DNA from: Ettlia oleoabundans
Taxonomy: Eukaryota; Chlorophyta; Chlorophyceae; Chlamydomonadales
Length of the DNA stretch: 18,903 nt
Assembly (NCBI GenBank): GCA_019693395.1
Contig: JAAMXP010002156.1
Location: 1-18,903, forward strand
Direction of reading: 5' to 3'
Positions 10,101 to 17,872 of the stretch are shown here, one piece after another. A model generated the notes under the pieces. The model was not told where the DNA came from, searched no databases, and worked only from the letters and a program-made list of their open reading frames with translations. Position numbers and translations under genes: made by a program. How positions within the stretch are numbered: position 1 is the stretch's first letter; each line of letters begins with the position of its first letter.

Positions 10101-11784
10101 TTTGTACGATTGTGGGAGGCTTGAGCCCCTTGCTCAGCATTCACTTGTCGGGCAGTCAAGGCTGTGTAGTTGCTGTGCTCCACCGTGTACCAGTTGCTTG
10201 ACCCCGTCAACCTGGCACACACGGGTTCCTGGCCCCTCACCCTCCGCCCCATGTGTGTATTTGTGCAGAGTGCGCAACTACCTCTACTCCTCCTGGGTGC
10301 ACCACCACGTGTTCCGCATCACTGTGGGGCTGGCGGGGCTCATGATTATGGCCATCTCGCTGGTGAGGCTGGGGGGTGGGGTGGACTGAATCAAAATGGG
10401 TGAGTAAGGTGTGTGGCTGAGATGGTGGAGGCAGGGTAGGGATACTGCAGAGCTCCCGCAACTGTGTACACCCACGTGTACACAATCCGAAACGCAAACC
10501 ACCGGTTGTTTTGCTGGCAACCCTGAGCTGGGTCGCTACTGCTGCCGACGGGCCATCCCATCCCCTACCCCACCGCACGCGCACTCGCATGTGCACGTGT
10601 TACCACCATCACCTCTACAACCACCAACTACCACCACCAGCCTTACCCACCCCCCACCACCACACCCACCCACCCTTTGCAGTCCTGTATCCTGTTTGGT
10701 TTGGGCCTCGTCATCGTCACCGTGCAACTGGCTGTGAGGCTAGCCTGCTCCCAGGTGGCAGGAGTCAACGTGGATAAAATTACAGTGTCAGATATCTGCC
10801 TCACCATCCCCGCAGTCTCCGGTGAGTGACGCCTGTGGCCTGCCGTGGCAGCTGCCCCTTGCGCTGCTTTCCTGCCACCGCTCTTATTGGACAACTGCTG
10901 TTTGTGCGATTGGTTCCGAAGGAGGACCAAAAAACGAAAGCAGCCGCTGATGGTGTGTTTCTGTTGCTCCTCCACTGCCTCTCCTGCCTACCTGCCCTGC
11001 CCGTTGTGCACTTGCCTCACCTGACTCGACATAATCCCACATCCTGTGCTTGGGCCCTATCTCCAGAGGATCCCATCTGCGGTTGGCAGGTGCTGGAGAT
11101 ATGTTACGATGTGAGTCCCTGCGCATATCCCCTGATGCTTAGCCTGGTGGTGCCACCCAGGCCAAGTGGTGCTGTGCAACTCCAGCCAGTACCCAACACC
11201 CGGCACCCGGCACCGCTGTTGCAGTGTGCACAGGCACTGCCACACCCTTTCTTCCGGCAGCACCTAGACGTGCAATGTGCCCTGTCGGAGGCATGCTGGT
11301 GCATGTGGTTGCAAAAACCACAGCCCGACACATGCCCATGCACACTGATGCAGGGTGCTGCGCCCACCGGTGCTTGCCCTCCTGTGCCATGCCCCTCCCT
11401 ATCTACCTACTTAGTGTGAGCTGTCGTCCCCTCGCCTGCGCCTTGTTGTGCCTGCAGATCACTGACATGGGGGTGCTGAGCCTGGTGCTGGGTGCAATGC
11501 TGCTGCTGTGGAGCCACGTCGTGTGGCTGATCCTGCTGCTGCTCAGCATTTGGCGCCATCTGGACTGGAAGGTTGTGCTGCCAAAGCAGGAGATGGCTGT
11601 TGCCGGCTCCCCACACGCTCCCATCTCCCCAACTGACAGCATGCACAGTGGTAGCAGTGTTGTAGGCGCAGGCCAGGCAGCGGGCAGTGGGCAGCATAGC
11701 CCGGGCAGTGTGCGCAAGGGACTGGAGGTGGCAGCTGCTGCTGCTCTGGTGCCGCCGCCTTTCGGGTCGAGCGATCACGTATAG
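4125..11784 (+). CDS. Vps62/DUF946-like luminal domain protein with polytopic C-terminus, 21 exons
   Basis: Exons: 4125-4308, 4624-4801, 5166-5363, 5494-5567, 5723-5799, 5994-6090, 6343-6429, 6544-6671, 6923-6956, 7089-7148, 7448-7571, 7808-7878, 8104-8230, 8520-8603, 8791-9310, 9546-9584, 9904-10046, 10269-10362, 10683-10821, 11067-11110, 11458-11784. Phases agree throughout; 942 residues. Residues 1-28 are a clear signal peptide. Vps62-type hallmarks follow in order: HEGDWEHVSMLVC (D220-H223), AYSQHGWW (239-246), TYAGFESHANYY (271-282) and a YPGNWGAP motif (351-357). Many N-X-S/T sequons in 1-480 fit a lumen-facing, glycosylated domain. Hydrophobic segments lie near 489-524, 661-680, 706-728, 757-795 (probably two) and 840-866, followed by a Ser/Gly-rich tail. 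The 525-660 linker is basic, then Ala/Gly-rich with a short TG repeat. Yeast Vps62 relates to vacuolar sorting; the role here is unproven. Intron 3 is GC-AG; the exon 14 end is ambiguous. Confidence 0.85.
5364..5493 (+). other. GC-AG intron (intron 3 of the Vps62-like gene)
   Basis: Exon 3 ends TTC TAC AG and is followed by GCAAGCC; the acceptor is TTTCTTTGCAG at 5493. This gives phase 2 on both sides and reads HIFY-S-WNGCSNQDF across the junction. The downstream in-frame GT dinucleotides before the stop give phase 0 or 1 and would break the next exon, so GC is the only donor here that fits. Confidence 0.75.
8604..8790 (+). other. intron 14 of the Vps62-like gene, donor ambiguous (GC-AG at 8604 or GT-AG further on)
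   Basis: After GCCATCATTGTC AG the sequence continues GCAAGGC, a fitting GC donor in phase 2. A GT donor (CACAG|GTACAG, near 8680) is also in phase 2 and would lengthen exon 14 by 26 codons. The acceptor CCTTCGCAG at 8790 is the same for both. The GC form makes one long hydrophobic stretch (about residues 489-524); the GT form inserts a loop and splits it into two membrane spans. Confidence 0.5.
10590..10682 (+). repeat. ACC/CCA-rich low-complexity tract before an acceptor
   Basis: The 3' end of intron 18 of the Vps62-like gene is almost purely A/C/T with many CCA/ACC triplets (for example CCACCACCACACCCACCC) and runs into the TTTGCAG acceptor. It probably acts as an expanded polypyrimidine-like tract. 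It is imperfect and I see no fixed repeat period. Confidence 0.5.
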
Positions 11785-12171
11785 CGGGAGCGATAGCACA
11801 CATATGCAAGAATTGAGTTGTGGCCACCCATCACTTAAACATGCTGTCCACATGTGCTGCATTCCAAGCCCATGCAAGCGCCTTGCACAGGTGTGCAATC
11901 CTCAGCCAGTGCATCCTGCAGCAGCTGGTTGCATCCTTTTATTGGTATGCACGCCGAGAGAAGATTGTCCCTACCACGTCTTGGTGCACCTACATCCTCT
12001 GTTACCGCTGTGTGTTGTAGCGCCGGTGGAGTTTGTATACTTGTATTACAAACAATCAATAAAATTGGAATCAAGCAGCATGTTTGCAACCAAGCCATTA
12101 CAAAACAATTCACATTCATATCAATGCTAGACTTGTGTTGCTCTGCGGTGAGCCTGTCACCCCTTGGTAAC

Positions 12172-12281
12172 CTGCCAACCCGATATCAACCCCGAGCGTG
12201 CCATCAACCTCAATGCTACTGAGTCCTTCATGGCCGCGCTGATCCTGGCGCGCCGCTGCTCCTCATATTTCAATGATTGAT
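12172..12281 (-). other. exon-like segment, strand undecided
   Basis: On the minus strand this piece is framed by a good branch/acceptor (CTAACAGTCGCAG) and a donor (TGGCAG|GTTACC) and stays open (SLKYEEQRRARISAAMKDS). On the plus strand the same bases give PDINPERAINLNATESF and 16 further residues to a TGA at 12278-12280, with more strongly G/C/T-biased third positions but an upstream in-frame stop and no ATG. Neither reading links to a neighbouring exon in phase. It may be a remnant exon. Confidence 0.25.
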
Positions 12282-12733
12282 CTGCGACTGTTAGATGGAT
12301 GCCGCCACAGCCAGGTGCCACTGTGGTGCCTTCTGCTGTGCACAGCGGCCTCTTCTGTTGGCTGCCTTCTTCCACATTTGCATTCTGAACGGATGCAGTG
12401 GCTCCAGGCTGGATAAACTGGTCTGTTAAGCCGAGCAGTAATGTGAGGCTGCTACTTCAAGCAATGCTGCCAGTCGTCGGCATTGGTGTTGGGATGTCGG
12501 GGGAAGCGGCGGCACCAGGTCCGGTGCTGGGGCCTCACAGCAGAGGTGCCGCGCCGGCATCTCCGCTGCCCTTTTCCTCTATTGTCAATTTGTCAAGCTG
12601 CTTCAAACCGGCATGGGAGCGACAACAATTCGCACATTTCAACTTGGGCGAGGCAGTTTTCTCGCCAGCAGATCCGACTGGTGCCAGTGCAATGTGATAT
12701 CTCTGCGAAACCCTGGGAACGAACAAGTCGACG

Positions 12734-12738
12734 TTACA
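12734..12738 (-). terminator. TGTAA poly(A) signal candidate for the minus-strand gene at 12982-14035
   Basis: TGTAA reads leftwards 121 nt beyond the TGA at 12859-12861 that closes the longer form of the gene. Another TGTAA overlaps the first stop codon itself (12982-12986). The two could serve the long and short 3' ends respectively. Confidence 0.35.
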
Positions 12739-12981
12739 TCTCTTATACCCCCACGCCAACCTGGCACGCTGGCGGCGGCAGTTGGGCAGGCACCCATCCA
12801 ATATTGGACTGGAAAGCAGCCGCGGCTCAATGCACTCAGCTGGACCAGGCGCTCTGGGTCAGCGCCGCAGCACAAACCGCATCATGGTGTCTGCCTGCCC
12901 CTGGAGCACGGCTTCGGGAAAGCCGCAGAGCTGCGCCAGCCAGGGCAGCACAGCTTGCGCCTTATCGTCCTCCGGCGGCGC

Positions 12982-14035
12982 TTACAGGCAGAACGCCACA
13001 GCAAGAATGGCACCTGCAGACCGGAAGGCAATTGTACAGGTACCAAAATATCCCATGCGTTTAGCTGCAACCAGCGGTGCATTGTGCCCGGGAAGACTCG
13101 GCAAGACGGCCAGGGGACGCACCCGCCATCAGCTTGCCGCCACGCGACAGCACGCCTCTGTAGGGTGTGGCCCCCGAATAGAGCAGCTCAAGGATTGTGC
13201 AACAGGTGGCCAGCTGAAGGGCGCCAAGAGCAGCTGGTCCAGACTGCAAAGGGAAGTAATATGTAAAAAAGCCTGTGCCGCCTTCTCGTTGTCTTCCTGA
13301 CATTAGAAAATGCCTTCAGTCAACCCCCTGCTGGTGTCCAGCTGCCTACTGACCTGCAGCTGAGCATGGAGTTGCACTAGATGGCCGTAGACGGAGGTCT
13401 CCTTGCTGCCATGGCTCGTCCGTCCCGCCGCTTCCTCACGTTCCACTGCCTCAACGGCTGCCAACAGACCCTGGCGGCCAAACCCCTCATAAGATGACCC
13501 CAGCACATTGCAGGCAGTGCAGTGCACTGATTCAAGCGTGGCATCCCGCCCTGCATCTATTATGCTGATGCCATCGGTTGCATCGCGTCGCCGCAGCGCA
13601 ACCACAAGGCAGGCTGCTGCGGCCAGCAGCGCCGGCCCTACTGCAGTGCTGGCTTCATTGCTGTCTCCAAATCCACCTACATTCGCTGCTGCTTCCCCTA
13701 GCATTGGGAGCTGGTGTTTGTCTGCCAGCAACTGAAGAGCTTCAAATCGTGCTGCTGAAGGAGCTCCTATCACGTCGCACAGGCTCAGCAGAGCAGCAGC
13801 AGCCTTGCCCCGCAGATCTATCGGTGGAGCAAGCATGCTCATAAAAACATACAAGATAACTTTGGTGCACTGCAGAGGGGTGGGCAGTTCTGTGGAAAGG
13901 CCAACAACCTGAGAGGGACCCAAACTATCAATGAGGTATTTGGTTGGGCATAAACATAGTAAAAACTTGTTTTGCTCACCTCAAACATGCATTTCGCATA
14001 GGCCTACTCACAGTTTTGCCGTGCCATACTGCCAT
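12982..14035 (-). CDS. unrecognised 247-residue protein, 4 exons, 3' end uncertain
   Basis: Exons in reading order: 14035-14012 (MAVWHGKT, donor GTGAGT), 13869-13354, 13243-13123, 13064-12982. Phases 0, 0 and 1 agree. Exon 2 is by far the best supported: 172 open codons, Ala/Leu-rich and probably helical, beginning CTKVILYVFMSMLAPP and ending QLHAQLQ before GTCAGT. Exon 3 begins SGPAALGALQLATCC. Exon 4 reads KRMGYFGTCTIAFRSAG and then AILAVAFCL before TAA at 12982. The last intron (58 nt) is shorter than any other in the window; without it the frame stops at 13061-13063. Beyond the TAA the same frame stays open for 40 more codons with coding-like composition. I recognise no family; an alpha-helical-repeat protein is possible but not shown. 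Exon 1 is tiny and the weakest part. The gene is head-to-head with the small gene at 14515. Confidence 0.6.
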
Positions 14036-14514
14036 GTTGCATGTGGCAGCGGCAGCGGCGCGGCACCGGGCACCGGGCACATGCAAGGAGCTTGGATTGC
14101 AGCGCTTGCCTGCCTATCAAGCCGCTGGGGCGGCCAGCAGAGAGACATATGCATATTACAATCACGAAAGGCCTAAAACGTCATGAGGAAGTTGGTGGTA
14201 AACCAAAAAGGGACAACTGCATGCAGCTGCAAGTGGGTGACCTGGCCTCCGCCGCCGCCAACAAGTGCCTGGCGTTCAGCGCTTGGCGCCAGGGCACTTC
14301 CACCGCGAGTTCACTACCCCTTTGCACATCGATTTGCTTGGAATACAGCCCTTGGAGCGGCCACCCGCGAGATCCGCAAATCCCGTGACAGGGTGGCAAG
14401 AGGATTTTCCGACACCCTGCAAACGCTGATCCCTGCACAATCGAGTGTGTTGTTGCAGGTGCCTCACGTTCCTGTCACCTTTCTCCAGCTTTTCGTTCCG
14501 TAACTACGCCCAAG
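14036..14514. promoter_or_regulatory. spacer between divergent genes, putative promoters
   Basis: These 479 bp separate two divergent start codons. The stretch holds open frames on both strands (for example minus 14438-14181, with LQGLYSKQIDVQRGSEL) that could be an upstream exon of the leftward gene, but the phase of its possible donor (phase 2) does not match exon 2. A short direct GGCACCG GGCACCG GGCAC run lies near 14061-14080. I see no clear TATA box. The promoter role is inferred from position. Confidence 0.3.
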
Positions 14515-15544
14515 ATGATCTCGTTTGCAATCTCCAAACTCGTCGCCATCCCTGCACGCCCAGTCGCTCTCCGCAAGAGTGGCAGGTAAGGTGGCGAGCA
14601 CGAGGCGCTGCACATTGCCGGGGCGCGGGATTGGGTTCTTAGGCAGAGAGTGTGCAGCGCCGGCGTGGCGCACGCCGCTAACCTGTGCCCTGCGGCGGCG
14701 CATCAATACGCCATCGCTCCCAACCCCTTACAACTGGATTGGTTGCTTGAGATGATCACACAGCCCTTGGAAAGCAAGCAGATAACAACAACCTTGGAAA
14801 CCACGGACGCCACATCTGAGTCTCCGCCCTCGCTTGTTCGCAGGGTCGCACACGTGACAAGGCCAGCGGCCAGCATGCGAGAGCTTCCCGAGGAGGAAGA
14901 TGACCGCTCAGCTCAGATCCTGGGCGGCGAATGGAGCCCAACCCTTACATGGTGCGCCCATGTGTCGGGGAGAAGAGTTGAGGGGCTAGTTTTTGCTGGA
15001 CTAACCCGCGCTTATATGTGACATGTGACCTCTCGTTTGGGTCCCATCCGTCAATGCGTCCAAATATTGTCCTTGTTGCAGGTCACTGCCCTCCACCCCG
15101 GTGCGCAACACCCCGCATCCCCCCTCAATGGCCCCCCAGGCGACCGTTCACGCCGACGAGGAGGGCATGGACGCAGACAACCTGCTGGCTGGTGACTGGG
15201 ATGCACGCTCCTGGTGAATACCTTCTCTGACTGTTGCTTGGAGACGCAATAGTTTCCGTGTTGAACCCACTGTTTTTCTGGATGGATAGGCAGAAGGCGC
15301 CCGCAAACACGGACAGCCCGTTGCTGCTCTGGGTGGCCTATGTAATGGGCGGGCGCCCGTGGCTGCAGTGATCTTTGCGTGCTTGCATGACCAACAGGAT
15401 CACCTCGCCAGCCCCTTGACAACACCCTTTGCCCTGCCCCTCCCCTCCTCACGCCTTATCTCCCGCCGCAGCTCCCTGGTGAGCTATGAGGATGTGATGC
15501 AGCACTTTTACGCCATGAAGCACCCCAACGAGGACAAGCACTGA
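14515..15544 (+). CDS. small unrecognised protein with presequence-like N-terminus, 3 exons (optional fourth)
   Basis: Exons 14515-14585, 15082-15213 and 15472-15544 join in phase 2 each time and give 91 residues. The N-terminus MISFAISKLVAIPARPVALR is basic, has no acidic residue and could form an amphipathic helix, as in mitochondrial or chloroplast targeting peptides; targeting is inference. The middle exon begins with a Pro/Ser/Thr-rich part and then becomes acidic (HADEEGMDADNLLAGDWDAR). The last exon reads SLVSYEDVMQHFYAMKHPNE and ends DKH. I do not recognise a family. Intron 1 (496 nt) contains a frame-preserving candidate exon at 14658-14951 that would raise the product to 189 residues. 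The ATG at 14515 is chosen because the upstream sequence has no open extension with a better start. Exons 2 and 3 are well supported by splice sites; exon 1 is moderate. Confidence 0.55.
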
Positions 15545-16019
15545 GTGCAGATGGCGCGCGCTTCATGACCACCCAAATTAACAACCCATGAAAGGCACAA
15601 ACATATACATGCGCATGCTTGCAGCGGTTCAAATATCCCATCAGATCATGTGCAATCAACCGAGGAATGTCATCCTTTTCCTGGTTTTGGATCGATGCAA
15701 CTGAGAAGAGAAATTTTCCAGAGGGGCGTTCTTGTCCAATGCCTTATAAACCCCCCTTGCATTGTTGTACCCTCCAGGACATGATATACATGCGTGTTCA
15801 TTGCTGCGCCTTTATGTGTGTCATTACCTCAGCTGTTTTCTGTTGTACAATTGCTGTGTACAATCGTTGTGAGTTGTTGAGGTCGGTTGGTGAATGAATT
15901 AACAACAGTCGGTGAAGGAATGAAAAGACAGCGCATCGTTTCAGTGAAATGGAAAAGATGGCGTGTGAAAGGCTTCTGGCGTTATAAAAAATGCACTTGG
16001 TTGTTTCCTTGTGCGGCAG

Positions 16020-16130
16020 CAGCTTGCCGACAGCTCTGCACTGGAGCTTACTGTCCTGAACGACGACTGCAGCCATTACCTGGTGCAGCGCAGCAATGTG
16101 CTGGCAACGCCCATATTGCTTGGTGTTGAG
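16020..16130 (+). other. orphan exon-like segment
   Basis: After a weak acceptor (GTGCGGCAG) the plus strand reads QLADSSALELTVLNDDCSHY and continues with VQRSNVLATPILLGV, with mainly G/C/T third positions. The frame then stays open to a TAA near 16266 but loses that bias. There is no matching upstream exon in the window. It could be a decayed gene fragment or chance. Confidence 0.25.
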
Positions 16131-16248
16131 GCAGCTCCGCTTATGTTTTGTTCCGACAGTCGGCCCGTTGCCAATTTGACTGCCAGTAACCACCTGTGTG
16201 GTCACTTCCCTGACAATTTCATGTGCTGCAAGTTGCTTAGTTTATTAC

Positions 16249-16253
16249 TTACA
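16249..16253 (-). terminator. TGTAA poly(A) signal candidate for the MGCC gene
   Basis: On the minus strand the sequence reads GCATTGTAAGTAATAAAC, about 370 nt past the stop of the gene at 16624. I found no closer TGTAA. A 370-nt 3' UTR is plausible for a green alga. Confidence 0.4.
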
Positions 16254-16623
16254 ATGCTGCAGCGATAAATTGAATCATACCTCAAAGCATAAACAGGGTG
16301 ACAGCTACAGCAGCATCACCACCACATACGAACGAACAAGAAATAGCAGCACCCACGTTCTTTCAATAGACAGAGGAGTGGGCAGGAAGATGACAGAACT
16401 GCAGCAGCACATGCCTGCCGCCCAGGAAACCAGGCGAGCAGGGACCAGTTGTTCTTGACTTCACCGCTCCGGATTGAAAATTGGGTTCAACAAATGTTCC
16501 ATGGCACCTACACAAAACTGAGTGGGTAGTGCTCTGCAAAAATGCAACCTGAGTTTGCGTTGGATTAAAAATGCAATTCAAGCAGACTACTTGGTGCTAT
16601 GGATAGCCTGCACTGCCACTCAA

Positions 16624-17598
16624 TCAACGACGCCCGCCCTTGCCCTTCTTCTTGCCGCCCCCGCGCTTCTGGACCTGGCTACTGGTGGCCACCTTACTGG
16701 GCTGCTGCTGCGCTGGCGCAGCAGGCGCGTCAGCGTTCTGCTCGTTTGGCGCTGCAACCGCAGAGGAAGGCGCAACAGCCTCCTTACCACCCTGCACGGA
16801 CTCGCCAGCAGGTGTCTCCGGCTCCGCAGGTATAGCAGGGACTGCCGCTGTCGCGGGCTGCAGGTCCACCAAAAGAGGTTGTGGCTCGGTGCTCCGAGCA
16901 GTAGCCGTCTCCAATGGCTCCCCAGAGTACTGCAGCACCCCAGCTGCGGCGCTGATGTCCTGTCGCAGCTCAGCGGCTGCCTCCTCGCGCTTGGAGGCAG
17001 GAGAGTTCTGCACATATGGCGAGAGCTGGGTTTCCATAATATCCATCAGGCAGGAGAGTTCTGCACATATGGCGAGAGCTGGGTTTCCATAATATCCATA
17101 AGGACCCTCAGCAATTGATGCCGCGGTGTGAGGTGGGTAAACAGTTGATGACCATGCTCTTCAGGGCCTCCTGCGAGTCTGGACTGCCATAGCTGCTTCT
17201 AGTTGGCACTCTCTACTCACTTGGTCGACCTCAGTGCCATCAGGGGCCAATGGCACCGCAGATCCAATAGCTTCAGCAGAGTTGGTGGGAGAGCTGCGCT
17301 TTGCTTCGGCCTTGAGCACTGCTTCCTGCAATTTCACCGAAGCAGCGGCGGCCGCAGCAGCGGCAGCCTCCGCTGTGTCGTGGGCGCTTGCCAGCAGCGG
17401 GGCAGGGTCAGGAGCCGCGCTCTTCCTCGCTGCAAGGTTGAGGAAAACGTGAAACTACATCGCCTATTATTCTTGCCAAGTTCGTCCTGTCACCTGAGGG
17501 CCCTCCCGGACCCAGCACCGCCATCTACCTGCTGTAGCATGGCATGCAAGCATCATCTGTTCGACCCTACCCTTACCTTTGCTGCCGCAGCAGCCCAT
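16624..17598 (-). CDS. MGCC-type (putatively N-myristoylated/palmitoylated) protein, last exon frame broken by a 53-bp tandem duplication
   Basis: Exon 1 (17598-17577) is MGCCGSK plus one base before GTAAGG. Exon 2 (17429-17217) reads RKSAAPDPAPLLASAHDTAE, an Ala-rich run, then helical KLQEAVLKAEAKRSS and APDGTEVDQV. Exon 3 starts at 17170 with GPEEHGHQLFTHLTPRHQLL and RVLMDIMETQLSPYVQNSPA, then hits TGA at 17046-17048. The following frame, opening with an ATG that overlaps this TGA (TGATG), runs to 16624: KREEAAAELRQDISAAAG, a long Ala/Pro/Glu-rich part and a basic end (KKKGKGG, RR). With one 53-bp repeat unit ignored, the three exons form one frame of 242 residues. Gly2, Cys3, Cys4 and Ser6 match an N-myristoylation/palmitoylation site, so peripheral membrane attachment is likely (inference). 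The family is unknown to me. A competing exon 2 donor (GTGAGT, end 17221) leads to an early stop. It follows the TBC gene on the same strand. Confidence 0.6.
16995..17099. repeat. 53-bp tandem direct duplication
   Basis: Bases 16995-17046 are repeated exactly at 17048-17099 (52 identical bases, period 53, one intervening base at 17047). Each copy runs from AGGCAGGAGAGTTCTGC to TAATATCCAT. It lies inside the last exon of the minus-strand MGCC gene. Since 53 is not a multiple of three, it shifts the reading frame. Confidence 0.97.
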
Positions 17599-17853
17599 TG
17601 TGATCAAGCTAAAACTGCGCCGGGGGGAGGAGCGCGTTTTGATGAGCAATCAATACTGAGGCTTGGGAGAACAACAGATCGAGTGTCGCAAGCTCTCAAT
17701 CAATCATTTAACAAGTTGTTTGGAAGGACCGTACATGCAGTGTACTGATGATCCGCAATTGAACACTTGCAAGGAGGGTTATTAGTAGAATTGGAGGATC
17801 GACCGAATATACACGGCAAAAAAGTTTAATCAAAGTAAAGATGTACAGCTGAT

Positions 17854-17858
17854 TTACA
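17854..17858 (-). terminator. TGTAA poly(A) signal of the TBC gene
   Basis: TGTAA lies on the minus strand 14 nt after the stop codon (17873-17875), in the context GGGCCTGTAAATCAG. This is the canonical green-algal signal at a position that would give a very short 3' UTR. Confidence 0.6.
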
Positions 17859-17872
17859 GGCCCAACAGCTGA

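Larger units (their letters stand above)
11785..12981. other. 3' UTR/intergenic region between two convergent genes
   Basis: Contains the 3' UTR of the Vps62-like gene (an AATAAA hexamer lies at 12058-12063, though green algae mostly use TGTAA) and the 3' flank of the minus-strand gene ending at 12982. Two pieces look partly coding. One is 12172-12281, discussed separately. The other is 12398-12697, a plus-strand open frame of about 99 codons without biased codon use, overlapped by an antisense open frame at 12535-12801. Bases 12859-12981 extend the minus-strand gene in frame past its stop. I assign no gene here. Confidence 0.45.
15545..16623. other. mostly non-coding region between convergent genes
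   Basis: AT content is visibly higher than in the genes. It holds the 3' UTR of the small plus-strand gene and, on the minus strand, the 3' UTR of the duplicated MGCC gene. Short open frames exist on both strands but only 16020-16130 has exon-like composition. I see no RNA gene or mobile element. Confidence 0.5.

Noticed and set aside
12483..13300. Long plus-strand open frames opposite the minus-strand gene
   Set aside because: They lack phase-consistent splice sites and coding-like composition where the minus strand has both; likely antisense shadows.
14060..14082. GGCACCG direct repeat as a possible minisatellite or regulatory array
   Set aside because: Only two to three units; no evidence of a larger array.
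16522..17118. Plus-strand open frames of 150-198 codons over the MGCC gene
   Set aside because: They are antisense to the Ala/Pro/Glu-rich coding exon, a composition that naturally leaves the opposite strand open.
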